From positions 359,527-423,526 of the forward strand of contig NZ_JBBHER010000005.1 of assembly GCF_037646705.1 (NCBI RefSeq): a stretch of DNA of 64,000 nt. Reading direction: 5' to 3'. Below are positions 9,114 to 17,267 of the stretch, piece after piece. The notes under the pieces are model-generated. The model was not told the DNA's origin. It saw only the letters and a program-made list of their open reading frames with translations, and did no database searches. Both the position numbers and the translations under genes were made by a program. This DNA comes from Pikeienuella litoralis (GTDB lineage Bacteria > Pseudomonadota > Alphaproteobacteria > Rhodobacterales > Rhodobacteraceae). Position 1 is the stretch's first letter; every line of letters starts with the position of its first letter.

Positions 9114-9608
9114 ATGCGGATCGGATTTTACCCGGGGACGTTCGACCCCGTCACCCGCGGGCACGGCGACATCGTTCGCCGCGCGCTCCGGTTGGTTGAC
9201 CGCCTGGTCATCGGCGTGGCCGTCAATCGCGACAAGGGGCCGCTCTTCAGCCTGGAGGAGCGCGTGGAGCTGCTTCGCGCCGATATCGGCGCGATCTGCG
9301 GCGAGGACGCGGCGCGCGTCGATGTGGAGCCGTTCGAGGATCTGCTGATGCACCGCGCGGAGCGGGTGGGCGCCTCGATCATCATCCGCGGTCTGCGGGC
9401 CGTGGCCGATTTCGAATACGAATATCAGATGGTCGGCATGAACCGGGCCTTGAACGACGAGATCGAGACGGTGTTCCTCATGGCGGAGGCGCAGCATCAG
9501 GCGATCGCCTCGCGGCTGGTCAAGGAGATCGCCCATCTCGGCGGCGACGTCTCGCGGTTCGTCACGCCGCGGGTGAAATCGGCTCTTCTCGAGAAGTATC
9601 GCCGTTGA
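9114..9608 (+). CDS. coaD: Phosphopantetheine adenylyltransferase
   Basis: Transfers AMP from ATP to 4'-phosphopantetheine, the penultimate step of coenzyme A synthesis. 164 aa, the family length. The nucleotidyltransferase motif T/HxGH is at residues 14-17 within GTFDPVTRGHGDI. Downstream motifs are RGLRAVADFEYEYQM and the C-terminal SRLVKEIAHLGGDVSRFV, which corresponds to the family's SSxLVKE region. The start ATG at 9114 has GGGAGAAAG upstream. It may be cotranscribed with the following cyclophilin gene, 55 bp away. Confidence 0.97.
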   Translation: MRIGFYPGTFDPVTRGHGDIVRRALRLVDRLVIGVAVNRDKGPLFSLEERVELLRADIGAICGEDAARVDVEPFEDLLMHRAERVGASIIIRGLRAVADFEYEYQMVGMNRALNDEIETVFLMAEAQHQAIASRLVKEIAHLGGDVSRFVTPRVKSALLEKYRR

Positions 9609-9663
9609 CCCGACGCGCCCGGCTGCTTAGGTGCGGGCTGAATCATGTTAAGGAGATATCAGG

Positions 9664-10227
9664 ATGCCGTTTCGGTTTCTTACGGTTCTGTTCGCAGCTG
9701 TCCTGTCTCTCGCATCAACGGAGGCTATGGCCGTGGACGACGCAAACACTCTGATCATTGAACTGAAGACCGGTGACGTGACGATCGAGCTTCTGCCCGA
9801 TGTCGCGCCGGAGCATGTCGAGCGGATCAAGACGCTGGCGAAAGATGGCGCTTATGACGGCGTCGCCTTTCACCGGGTCATCGAAGGCTTCATGGCGCAG
9901 ACGGGCGACGTGAAATACGGCAAGGGCGCGGACATGTCCCGCGCCGGCACGGGGGGCTCCAACCTTCCCGATCTGCCGGCGGAGTTCTCGAAGCTGCCGT
10001 TCGAGCGCGGAACGGTGGGCATGGCGCGCTCGCAGAGCCCGAACTCGGCCAACTCGCAGTTTTTCATCATGTTCGACGAGGGCGCGTTCCTCAACGGCCA
10101 GTACACCGTGGTCGGCAGGGTGGTCAGCGGCATGGGCCATGTGGACAACATCAAGAAGGGATCGCGCGCGGCCAACGGCTCCGTCGAGGACCCGGACAGG
10201 ATGATCTCGGTTCGCGTCGGCGGCTGA
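9664..10227 (+). CDS. Exported cyclophilin-type peptidyl-prolyl cis-trans isomerase
   Basis: Catalyses prolyl isomerisation during protein folding; predicted periplasmic. 187 aa with a Sec signal peptide (about residues 1-23; hydrophobic core LTVLFAAVLSLAS, likely cleavage after AMA). The cyclophilin core follows, with motifs FHRVIEGFMAQTGD, GGSNLPDLPAEF, GTVGMARSQSPNSANSQFFI and NGQYTVVGRVVSGM. The FHRVI, MA/QFFI and GxYT segments are the active-site signature. Shine-Dalgarno AAGGAG lies upstream of ATG 9664. A strong intrinsic terminator follows 22 bases after the stop. Confidence 0.93.
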   Translation: MPFRFLTVLFAAVLSLASTEAMAVDDANTLIIELKTGDVTIELLPDVAPEHVERIKTLAKDGAYDGVAFHRVIEGFMAQTGDVKYGKGADMSRAGTGGSNLPDLPAEFSKLPFERGTVGMARSQSPNSANSQFFIMFDEGAFLNGQYTVVGRVVSGMGHVDNIKKGSRAANGSVEDPDRMISVRVGG

Positions 10228-10249
10228 CGACAGGGCGGGAGTGAATCCG

Positions 10250-10280
10250 GCGCGGCCCAAGGGCCGCGCTTTGCGTTTTT
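10250..10280 (+). terminator. Intrinsic terminator between the cyclophilin gene and queA
   Basis: Inverted repeat GCGCGGCCC / GGGCCGCGC (10250-10258 and 10261-10269), realistically an 8-bp stem with the loop CAAG, followed by TTTGCGTTTTT. The U run ends at 10280, immediately before the queA Shine-Dalgarno GGAGGGGG (10281-10288). It can therefore both end the upstream transcript and act on readthrough into queA. Confidence 0.75.
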
Positions 10281-10296
10281 GGAGGGGGTGGTCGAA

Positions 10297-11346
10297 ATGC
10301 GGATGAAGGATTTCGATTTCGACTTGCCGGAAGCGCTGATCGCTCTTCGCCCCGCGCGGCCCCGGAGATCCGCGCGGCTCCTGGTCGCGACGGCGACGGA
10401 GGACGAGATCGGCGTGTTCGAGACCCTCCCGCGCCATCTTCGCCGGGGCGACATCATCGTTTTCAACGACACGAAGGTTATTCCGGCGCGGATGAGCGGC
10501 CGGCGCGTCCGCGCCGACAGCGACGTGGCGGTGGAGGCGACTCTGCTGAAGCGGCTGAGCCCCTCCCGGTGGAGCGCGCTGGCGAGACCGGGCAAGCGCC
10601 TTCACCCCGGAGACGCGTTGGACTTTGACGGGCTGGCGGCGGTGCTGGCGGCCAAGGGAGAGGGCGGTCTGGTCGAGATCGAATTCGAGGAGACCGGCCC
10701 CGCGCTGGATGCGGCCATCGCCAGGGTCGGCGCGCCGCCGCTGCCGCCCTATATCGCGGCGCGGCGCGCGGCGGACGCGGCGGATGTCGCGGATTATCAG
10801 ACCATCTTCGCCAAAGCGCCGGGCGCCGTCGCCGCGCCCACCGCGTCCTTGCATTTCGAGCCGGACGTCATGACCGCGCTCGACGCCGCCGGCGTCGGCG
10901 GGGCGCGTCTCACGCTTCATGTCGGGGCGGGAACGTTTCTTCCGGTGAAGGTCGAGGACCCGGCGGAGCATCGAATGCACGCCGAATGGGGCGAGATCAC
11001 GCCGGCCGCCGCCGCCGCGATCAACGCGGCGCGCGCCGCCGGAGGGCGGGTCATCGCCAGCGGCACGACCGCGCTCCGCCTCCTCGAAAGCGCGGCGTCG
11101 CCGGACGGCGTCGTCGCGCCATGGCGGGGGGAGACGGATATTTTCATCATGCCCGGCCACCGGTTTCGGGTCGTCGACGGCCTGATCACGAATTTCCATC
11201 TGCCGCGCTCGACGCTGTTCATGCTCGTCTCCGCCTTCATGGGCGTCGACCGGATGCGCGCGCTCTACGCGAAGGCGATCGAGGCGCGGATGCGGTTTTA
11301 TTCTTACGGCGACTCGTCGCTGCTCTGGCGCGCGGGCGCGCCATGA
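10297..11346 (+). CDS. queA: S-adenosylmethionine:tRNA ribosyltransferase-isomerase
   Basis: Transfers and isomerises the ribose of SAM onto preQ1 in tRNA to give epoxyqueuosine. 349 aa from ATG 10297 (MRMKDFDFDLPEALIALRPA). I preferred this to the upstream TTG at 10279 because the GGAGGGGG Shine-Dalgarno at 10281-10288 fits it with 8-nt spacing. Conserved pieces include DIIVFNDTKVIPAR, LPPYI, YQTIFAKAPGAVAAPTASLHF, HVGAGTFLPVKVE and the C-terminal NFHLPRSTLFMLVSAF. Its 5' end abuts a terminator, so it needs readthrough or a promoter inside the cyclophilin gene. tgt is not nearby. Confidence 0.97.
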   Translation: MRMKDFDFDLPEALIALRPARPRRSARLLVATATEDEIGVFETLPRHLRRGDIIVFNDTKVIPARMSGRRVRADSDVAVEATLLKRLSPSRWSALARPGKRLHPGDALDFDGLAAVLAAKGEGGLVEIEFEETGPALDAAIARVGAPPLPPYIAARRAADAADVADYQTIFAKAPGAVAAPTASLHFEPDVMTALDAAGVGGARLTLHVGAGTFLPVKVEDPAEHRMHAEWGEITPAAAAAINAARAAGGRVIASGTTALRLLESAASPDGVVAPWRGETDIFIMPGHRFRVVDGLITNFHLPRSTLFMLVSAFMGVDRMRALYAKAIEARMRFYSYGDSSLLWRAGAP

Positions 11347-11417
11347 CCCATTGTGTTACATCCCAAGTTCCCTGATCGACGCGGCTGTTTCACCGGCTGG
11401 TGACAAAGGAGCGCCTG

Positions 11418-12713
11418 ATGATCAACGTTCTACGGCACTCATGGGCTCTTCTCCTCGGGATGTTTCTCTTGATGATCGGCAACGGTCTGCAAGGATCGCT
11501 GATCGGCGTGCGCGGCGATATCGAGGGGTTCGATCCGGCCGTTCTCTCATATGTGATATCGGCCTATTTCGCCGGCTTTCTCGGCGGCTCATGGCTGGCG
11601 CCGGCGCTCATCCGCAATGTCGGCCATGTCCGCGTGTTCGCCGCCATGGCGTCGCTGATTTCGGCCGCCTTCATTCTATACGCCGCGGTTCCGAACCTCC
11701 TGGTCTGGGGGCTCCTGAGGCTGCTTGTCGGATTCTGCTACTCGTCGGTCTATGTCGTGGCGGAAAGCTGGCTCAACGACGCATCCGACAACACGACGCG
11801 CGGCAAGTCGCTATCCGTCTACATGGTGGTGCAGATGTTCGGGATCGTCACCGCGCAGGGCCTGCTGAATTTCGGTGATCCGGCGGGCTATGAGCTGTTC
11901 GTCGCCATCTCGGTTCTGGTTTCGATATCCTTCACGCCGATCCTGCTTTCGGCGAGCCCGGCTCCGATCGTCGAGCATACCGCCCCGATGACGCTTCGCC
12001 GCCTGTTTCAATCGTCGCCGCTGGGATTCGTCGGCTCCCTGCTGATCGGCGCGGTCTACTCCGCGCTTTTCGGCATGTCGGCGGTTTTTGGGACGGTCCA
12101 CCACCTCACCGTCGCGCAGATCGCGGCGTTCGTCGCCGCGATCTATGTCGGCGGCCTGTTCTTTCAGGGGCCGATCGGCTGGATTTCGGACCGGGTGGAC
12201 CGGCGCCGCCTGATCATCATCGTGTCCGCCGTGGCCTGCGTCGCCTGCGTCGTCGGAATGAGCGCCGCGCACTCGACCGTCACGCTTTATATCGTGGCGT
12301 TCATGATAGGCGGCATGGCGAATCCTCTCTATGCGCTTCTGATCGCGCACACGAACGATTTTCTTGAGCGCAAGGACATGCCCTCCGCCTCCAGCGGGCT
12401 CGTGTTCATCGGCGGCGTGGGAGCGATCGGCGGGCCGTTGATCGTCGGTCAGTTGATGCAATTCTTCGGCGGCTGGGCGTATTTCGCCTATATCCTGGCC
12501 TGTATGGGCGCGATCGTCGTCTATGGCGTCTACCGGATGACCCGCCGCGCGGCGCCTTCGGTCGAGGAGACCGGGCCCTTCGCCGTCATCAGCCCGGCCG
12601 TGGGGACCGTCGCGGCCGAGATCGCGCAGGAACACGCGATCGAGCAGATGCCTGAAGAGCCCACCGACGCGGATAGCTCCGAGGAATTGGCCGAAGCGGC
12701 GCCAAACGCTTGA
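11418..12713 (+). CDS. Major facilitator superfamily transporter, YcaD-like
   Basis: Inner-membrane secondary transporter of 431 aa with about 12 hydrophobic helices and the central loop near residues 190-210. Start ATG 11418 (MINVLRHSWALLLGMFLLMIG) has AAGGAG 6 nt upstream; the longer GTG start at 11400 would swallow that site. The N-terminal half contains GNGLQGSLIGVRG and YFAGFLGGSW; the second half contains GPIGWISDRVDRRRL, the MFS loop motif. It resembles the YcaD/YfkF group, whose substrates are largely unknown. The acidic, Ser/Glu-rich C-terminal tail (about 400-431) is cytoplasmic and unusual. Substrate not assigned. Confidence 0.85.
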   Translation: MINVLRHSWALLLGMFLLMIGNGLQGSLIGVRGDIEGFDPAVLSYVISAYFAGFLGGSWLAPALIRNVGHVRVFAAMASLISAAFILYAAVPNLLVWGLLRLLVGFCYSSVYVVAESWLNDASDNTTRGKSLSVYMVVQMFGIVTAQGLLNFGDPAGYELFVAISVLVSISFTPILLSASPAPIVEHTAPMTLRRLFQSSPLGFVGSLLIGAVYSALFGMSAVFGTVHHLTVAQIAAFVAAIYVGGLFFQGPIGWISDRVDRRRLIIIVSAVACVACVVGMSAAHSTVTLYIVAFMIGGMANPLYALLIAHTNDFLERKDMPSASSGLVFIGGVGAIGGPLIVGQLMQFFGGWAYFAYILACMGAIVVYGVYRMTRRAAPSVEETGPFAVISPAVGTVAAEIAQEHAIEQMPEEPTDADSSEELAEAAPNA

Positions 12714-12927
12714 CACCTTGTTGGATACCCTCAGCCTAGAGACGGGGCGGACCGTTGAGTCTCTCCGGATCCGGAGCTGAATCCGATACAGGGGCGCGAA
12801 ATGAACATCAGACGCAAATAGGAGCCGGAGTCGCGCCGCGGCGAGCCGGCCGTCCGACGCGCATCCGGTTGTCGAATCCTGTCGAGCACGGCGCCGGAGG
12901 CGGGCGCGCAACTGAATGGAGAGAGAA

Positions 12928-13485
12928 ATGTCCGTGGCGACGGCTGAAGAGGTTACGAGCTTCTGGCTCGAAGAAGTCGGACCGAAGGGCTGGTACCAGG
13001 TGAGCGCCGCGGTGGATGGGAAGATTCGCGCCAGATTCGCGCCGACATGGCGGGCGGCCCGCGCAGGCCAGCTGGATTCGTGGCTGGCGCGGCCGAACAG
13101 CGCTCTGGCGCTCGTGATCACGCTGGATCAGTTTCCTCGCAACATGTTCCGCGGCGGCCGCCGCGCGTTCAGCAGCGACTGCAAGGCGCTCTCCCTCGCG
13201 AAGACGGCCATCGACCTCGGTCACGATCTCCGCGTCCCGGAGCCCGAGCGGCAGTTCTTCTACTTGCCGCTCATGCATTCCGAGAGTCTTGTCGATCAGG
13301 ACCGCTGCGTCCGGCTGGTGCTGACGCGGATGCCGAAGACCGGCGCGCAGACGCTGGCGCACGCCCGCGAGCATCGGAACGTGATCCGCAGGTTCAGCCG
13401 CTTTCCCTACCGAAACGACGCGCTGGGGCGGGCGTCGACCATGGAAGAGAAAACTTATCTGGCGGACGGCGGTTATGCGGTCTGA
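12928..13485 (+). CDS. DUF924 family protein
   Basis: 185 aa soluble protein of the DUF924 family, an all-helical TPR-like fold of unknown function. Characteristic segments are FWLEEVGPKGWYQ near the start, ALALVITLDQFPRNMFRG in the middle and QFFYLPLMHSESL, then HRNVIRRFSRFPYRN. The family is widespread in proteobacteria. Start ATG 12928 lies after GAGAGA; an alternative in-frame ATG is at 12916. The 214-bp stretch upstream holds nothing I recognise. It stands between the MFS transporter and lpdA on the same strand with no tight coupling to either. Confidence 0.85.
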   Translation: MSVATAEEVTSFWLEEVGPKGWYQVSAAVDGKIRARFAPTWRAARAGQLDSWLARPNSALALVITLDQFPRNMFRGGRRAFSSDCKALSLAKTAIDLGHDLRVPEPERQFFYLPLMHSESLVDQDRCVRLVLTRMPKTGAQTLAHAREHRNVIRRFSRFPYRNDALGRASTMEEKTYLADGGYAV

Positions 13486-13562
13486 GACGACGGCGAGGAC
13501 TGTGGCGCCGCCGCTTTTCTTCCTTTAGTCTTCTCCGCGATGAGCCTTGAGGAGAATTGAGC

Positions 13563-14957
13563 ATGCCCACGACGTATGATGTGATCGTGATCGGCGCAGG
13601 GCCCGGCGGCTATGTCGCGGCGATCCGGGCCGCGCAGCTCGGCCTCAAGGCCGCCGTCGTCGAGCGGGAGCATCTCGGCGGCATCTGCCTCAATTGGGGC
13701 TGCATCCCCACGAAGGCGCTGCTCCGCTCATCCGAGATCTTTCACCTGATGAACCGGGCGAAGGAATTCGGCCTGAAAGCCGACGGCGTAGGGTACGATC
13801 TCGACGCGGTCGTGAAGCGCTCGCGCGGGGTCGCCAAACAACTCAATTCCGGCGTCGGGCATCTGCTCAAGAAGAACAAGGTCGACGTCCTGATGGGCGA
13901 AGCCACGATCTCCGGCAAGGGCCGGGTCGCGGTCAGGACCGAGAAGGGCGAGACGACTCTCGCCGGCGAGAACATCATCGTCGCGACCGGCGCGCGCGCG
14001 CGCGAGTTGCCGGGCCTGGAGGCGGACGGCGTCCGCGTCTGGACCTACAAGCACGCGCTTCAACCGCCGCATATGCCGAAAAAGCTTCTGGTGATCGGCT
14101 CCGGCGCCATCGGCATCGAATTCGCCAGCTTTTACAACACGCTCGGCGCCGAGACCGTGGTCGTCGAAGTCCTGGACCGGATTCTGCCCGTCGAGGATGC
14201 GGAGATCAGCGCCCATGCGAAAAAGCAGTTTGAAAAGCAGGGCATGAAGATCATGGAGAAAGCCATGGTCAAGAAGCTGGAGCGCGCCAAGGACAAGGTG
14301 ACGGCGCATATCGAAACCGGCGGCGCGGTTCAGAAGATCGAGTTCGACACCGTCATCTCGGCTGTCGGCATCGTCGGCAATGTCGAGGGGCTGGGGCTGG
14401 AGGCGCTCGGCGTCAAGATCGACCGCACGCATGTCCAGACCGATGAATTCTGCCGCACCGGCGTGGACGGGATCTATGCGATCGGCGATATCGCCGGCGC
14501 GCCGTGGCTCGCGCACAAGGCCAGCCATGAAGGGGTGATGGTCGCCGAACTCATCGCCGGCCGATCCGGCGTTCATCCGGTGAGGCCGGAAAGCATCGCC
14601 GGTTGCACCTATTGCCAGCCTCAGGTCGCGTCCGTCGGCCTGACCGAGGCGCGGGCGAAGGAAAAGGGCCACAAGGTCAAGGTCGGCCGTTTTCCGTTCA
14701 TCGGCAACGGCAAGGCCATCGCTCTCGGCGAGGCGGAGGGAATGGTCAAAACGGTTTTCGACGCCGAAACGGGTGAATTGCTCGGCGCTCACATGGTCGG
14801 CGCGGAAGTCACCGAACTGATCCAGGGCTATGTGATCGGCCGACAGTTGGAGACGACCGAAGAGGACCTGATAAGCGCCGTCTTCCCGCATCCGACATTG
14901 AGCGAAATGATGCATGAATCGGTGCTCGACGCCTATGGGCGCGCAATCCACTTCTGA
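13563..14957 (+). CDS. lpdA: Dihydrolipoamide dehydrogenase (E3)
   Basis: FAD-dependent E3 subunit that reoxidises dihydrolipoyl groups of pyruvate and 2-oxoglutarate dehydrogenase. 464 aa. FAD-binding VIGAGPGGYVAAIRAAQ, the redox-active disulphide in GGICLNWGCIPTKALLRS, NAD-binding VIGSGAIGIEFASFY, the second FAD contact GIYAIGDIAG and the catalytic C-terminal His-Glu dyad (VFPHPTLSEMMHE) are all present. Start ATG 13563 has GAGGAG upstream. This copy is not in the pdhAB operon but 11 kb away, with lipoyl synthase a further 2 kb on. Confidence 0.97.
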   Translation: MPTTYDVIVIGAGPGGYVAAIRAAQLGLKAAVVEREHLGGICLNWGCIPTKALLRSSEIFHLMNRAKEFGLKADGVGYDLDAVVKRSRGVAKQLNSGVGHLLKKNKVDVLMGEATISGKGRVAVRTEKGETTLAGENIIVATGARARELPGLEADGVRVWTYKHALQPPHMPKKLLVIGSGAIGIEFASFYNTLGAETVVVEVLDRILPVEDAEISAHAKKQFEKQGMKIMEKAMVKKLERAKDKVTAHIETGGAVQKIEFDTVISAVGIVGNVEGLGLEALGVKIDRTHVQTDEFCRTGVDGIYAIGDIAGAPWLAHKASHEGVMVAELIAGRSGVHPVRPESIAGCTYCQPQVASVGLTEARAKEKGHKVKVGRFPFIGNGKAIALGEAEGMVKTVFDAETGELLGAHMVGAEVTELIQGYVIGRQLETTEEDLISAVFPHPTLSEMMHESVLDAYGRAIHF

Positions 14958-14999
14958 TCCGCGACGCGGCCATATGAGCGGGCGGGCGCCGCTCCGCGG

Positions 15000-15740
15000 T
15001 CAGGCGAATGCGAGCCCGACCGCGAACGCGACGGCGCCGCAGATGCCGCCGACCAGCAGGCTCTCGCCCACGCAGCGGGCGATGGTCTCGTTCGTGGCCT
15101 TCCAGCGCAGCATGCCGAGCGCCACCAGCGCGAGGATCGAAAGAGCGAGCGACGCCTGAAAGACGCCCGGGCTCGGCGCCGTGAAAAAATAGGGCAGCAG
15201 CGGCGCGGAGCCGAACACGACGAAAGCGATGAATGTCGCCGCCCCCTTCATCGCCGGACTGTCGCCGGTCGGGTCGGCCATTTCGATCTCATAATTCATC
15301 ATGAAATCGGCCATGAACTCCGGATGGCGCGCGAGGATATCGGCGAATGTTTCGGCTTCCTGCTCGCTCAGGCCATTCGCCAGCAGGATCTCGATGGTCT
15401 CCAGGCGCTCCATCTCGGGATGATGCTTGATTTCATGCAGCTCGGTCGCCCGCGTCGCACGGTAGACGTCCTGCTCCGAGCGGACGGAAAGGAACGCGCC
15501 GAGCCCCATCGCTGTGGCGTCCGCGAAGAGGTTGGCCAGCCCGAAGAGAAGAACCGCGACGCCGCCGATCACCGCCACGCCGTCCGCGTGGGCGCCGGCG
15601 AACCCGGCGACGATCGCGAACGTGGTGACGATCCCGTCATTGCCGCCATATACGATTTCTTTCAGGAATTCCTGCGTCTTGCCGATGCGGTGTTCCTGTT
15701 CCACATGGAGTTTCAGCGCGGCGGGGCGTGCGGTCGTCAT
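15000..15740 (-). CDS. VIT1/CCC1-family metal transporter (DUF125)
   Basis: Membrane protein of 246 aa in the vacuolar iron transporter family, which moves Fe(II) or Mn(II) in exchange for protons. An N-terminal cytosolic stretch (HRIGKTQEFLKEIVYGGNDG) leads into the first helix; the YGGNDGIVTTFAIVAG segment is the family hallmark. About five helices follow, with a large cytosolic loop in the middle (about 85-160) rich in Glu, Met and His (HEIKHHPEMERLE), which corresponds to the metal-binding domain. Divergent from oxyR across 497 bp, so iron/manganese handling under peroxide control is possible but only inferred. The start has GGAGA upstream. Confidence 0.87.
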   Translation of the reverse strand: MTTARPAALKLHVEQEHRIGKTQEFLKEIVYGGNDGIVTTFAIVAGFAGAHADGVAVIGGVAVLLFGLANLFADATAMGLGAFLSVRSEQDVYRATRATELHEIKHHPEMERLETIEILLANGLSEQEAETFADILARHPEFMADFMMNYEIEMADPTGDSPAMKGAATFIAFVVFGSAPLLPYFFTAPSPGVFQASLALSILALVALGMLRWKATNETIARCVGESLLVGGICGAVAFAVGLAFA

Positions 15741-16237
15741 TCGGCTCTCCGTGTCTGTCTATCGCCAGGGACCGGTTGAGGCGGGCCGCCGGCATCGCAC
15801 TTTTTGCGTGAACAGGGAAGGGCGCCCTCCGCCGCTTCTCCCAACGGCCATGCGTTCAATTTTCTCCGCCGCCCGGCCCGCTGCTCGGCGCCGGACCTCT
15901 GGCCGAGGACCGTCATCGATCCGTCCTTGTGCTGCGTGTGAGCCGCGGTCCATGCGCGCCCCGGCCGTTCCTGCGGAGAGCGCGTTCGGGGGTGCGGTCC
16001 GGGTTCTGGCGCGCGGGCCTGCCGATCCCATGCCGGTCCTGCATCGAGATGGAGCCGCGCGGCCCGGCGGTCGGGCGGCTCCGGGGGGGCGAAGATGGGG
16101 GCGCCTGCGGTTGTCGCAAGGCGTGGTGGAGCGGTCATCATGGGCATCCTGCTTCAGTATCTAGAGTCATTCTAAACTACCTCAGGTCAGGGATAATTGT
16201 CGATTGAATCTTGTTCATTATTTGATAGGTGATCCTT
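15741..16237. other. Long intergenic region between VIT-type gene and oxyR
   Basis: 497 bp with divergent flanking genes. Open frames occur on both strands but are Pro/Arg/Gly-rich and match no family I recognise. The oxyR-proximal part (about 16158-16237) is markedly AT-rich against a GC-rich background and probably carries the promoters and operator. I could not place a convincing OxyR tetra-site (ATAG-N7-CTAT repeats); only isolated half-site-like stretches such as GATAGGTGATC next to the oxyR start are present. Confidence 0.5.
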
Positions 16238-17182
16238 ATGGCGATCACGTTGCGGCAGCTCAGATACTTTCTCGCGCTCTATGAGCATCGGCATTTCGGC
16301 AAGGCCGCCCACGCCTCCGCCGTCAGCCAGCCCGCGCTTTCGGTTCAGGTGAAGGCGCTCGAGGCGGCGTTAGGGGGCGCGTTGATCGACCGCGCCGCGA
16401 AGGGCGTCGCGCCGACGGCGCTCGGCCATGAAATCGCGGCTCAGGCGCGGCGTGTGGTTCAGGAGGCGGAGGCGCTCGTCAGGATCGCGCGGGCGGAACG
16501 CGGCGTCGAGGGGCCGTTCTCGCTCGGGCTGATCCCGACGATCGCGCCTTATCTTCTGCCGTTGGCGCTCGACCTGATCGCCCGGCGTCTGCCGCTCTTG
16601 GAGCTTCGCGTGCGCGAGGCCAAGACAGATGAGCTGATCGCCGAACTGAAGGACGGGCGGCTGGACGCGGTGGTGGTCGCCTCCCCGCCGCAGGGGCGGG
16701 ATCTTTCCGGCCGCTTGTTGTTCCGGGACCGCTTTCTCCTCGCGGTCAATCGCCGCGAAGCGGCGGAGAAGGGGCTGATGGATGGCGCGGTCAGAATCGA
16801 GGAGGTGGCGAAGATGCGGCTCTTGCTCCTCGATGAGGGGCATTGCCTCCGCGACCAGGCGCTATCGGTCTGCAATCTGACTGCGCGTGACGCGACGGAG
16901 CAGATGGGCGCCTCGTCCATGGCGACGATTCTGCGGCTTGTCGCCGGTGGTTACGGAGCGACGCTCGCGCCGGAAACCGCATATGACGAGAGCCGCTCAC
17001 TGGACCAATTGCAGCTCATCCGGCTGACGGACCCGCAGCCGGAGCGCGAGATATGGTTCCTCTCGCATCGCAGCCGCGACATGGCGCCGCCTTACGCCGC
17101 GCTCTCCAACATTCTGGCGGAAGCCGGCGCGGACCGGCTTTTGAACGCGCGGCGCGCCGCGGCCCGGGCCCTGACGCGATAA
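16238..17182 (+). CDS. oxyR: Hydrogen peroxide-sensing LysR-type regulator OxyR
   Basis: LysR-family activator, 314 aa. The winged helix-turn-helix is at about residues 1-60 (LRQLRYFLALYEHRHFGKAA then SQPALSVQVKALEAALG) and the effector domain follows. The key evidence is DEGHCLRDQALSVC, the OxyR redox centre, with the two cysteines at residues 203 and 212 at the same 9-residue spacing as Cys199/Cys208 of E. coli OxyR. It should therefore form the activating disulphide. Start ATG 16238 with AGGTGA upstream; a GTG at 16229 is an alternative. Regulons usually include catalase and alkyl hydroperoxide reductase, neither of which is nearby. Confidence 0.93.
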   Translation: MAITLRQLRYFLALYEHRHFGKAAHASAVSQPALSVQVKALEAALGGALIDRAAKGVAPTALGHEIAAQARRVVQEAEALVRIARAERGVEGPFSLGLIPTIAPYLLPLALDLIARRLPLLELRVREAKTDELIAELKDGRLDAVVVASPPQGRDLSGRLLFRDRFLLAVNRREAAEKGLMDGAVRIEEVAKMRLLLLDEGHCLRDQALSVCNLTARDATEQMGASSMATILRLVAGGYGATLAPETAYDESRSLDQLQLIRLTDPQPEREIWFLSHRSRDMAPPYAALSNILAEAGADRLLNARRAAARALTR

Positions 17183-17267
17183 GAGGAGCTGGAGCGGTGC
17201 ATTTTATCGCAGCCGGGAGGTCTTATCGGACGGGACAATGGGCGCGGCGGGGACTATAGTTCCCGGC

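Noticed and set aside
15737..16147. 136-codon minus-strand frame in the oxyR upstream gap
   Set aside because: No family match; the sequence is Pro/Arg/Ala-rich with no initiation signal; it overlaps the start of the VIT-type gene.
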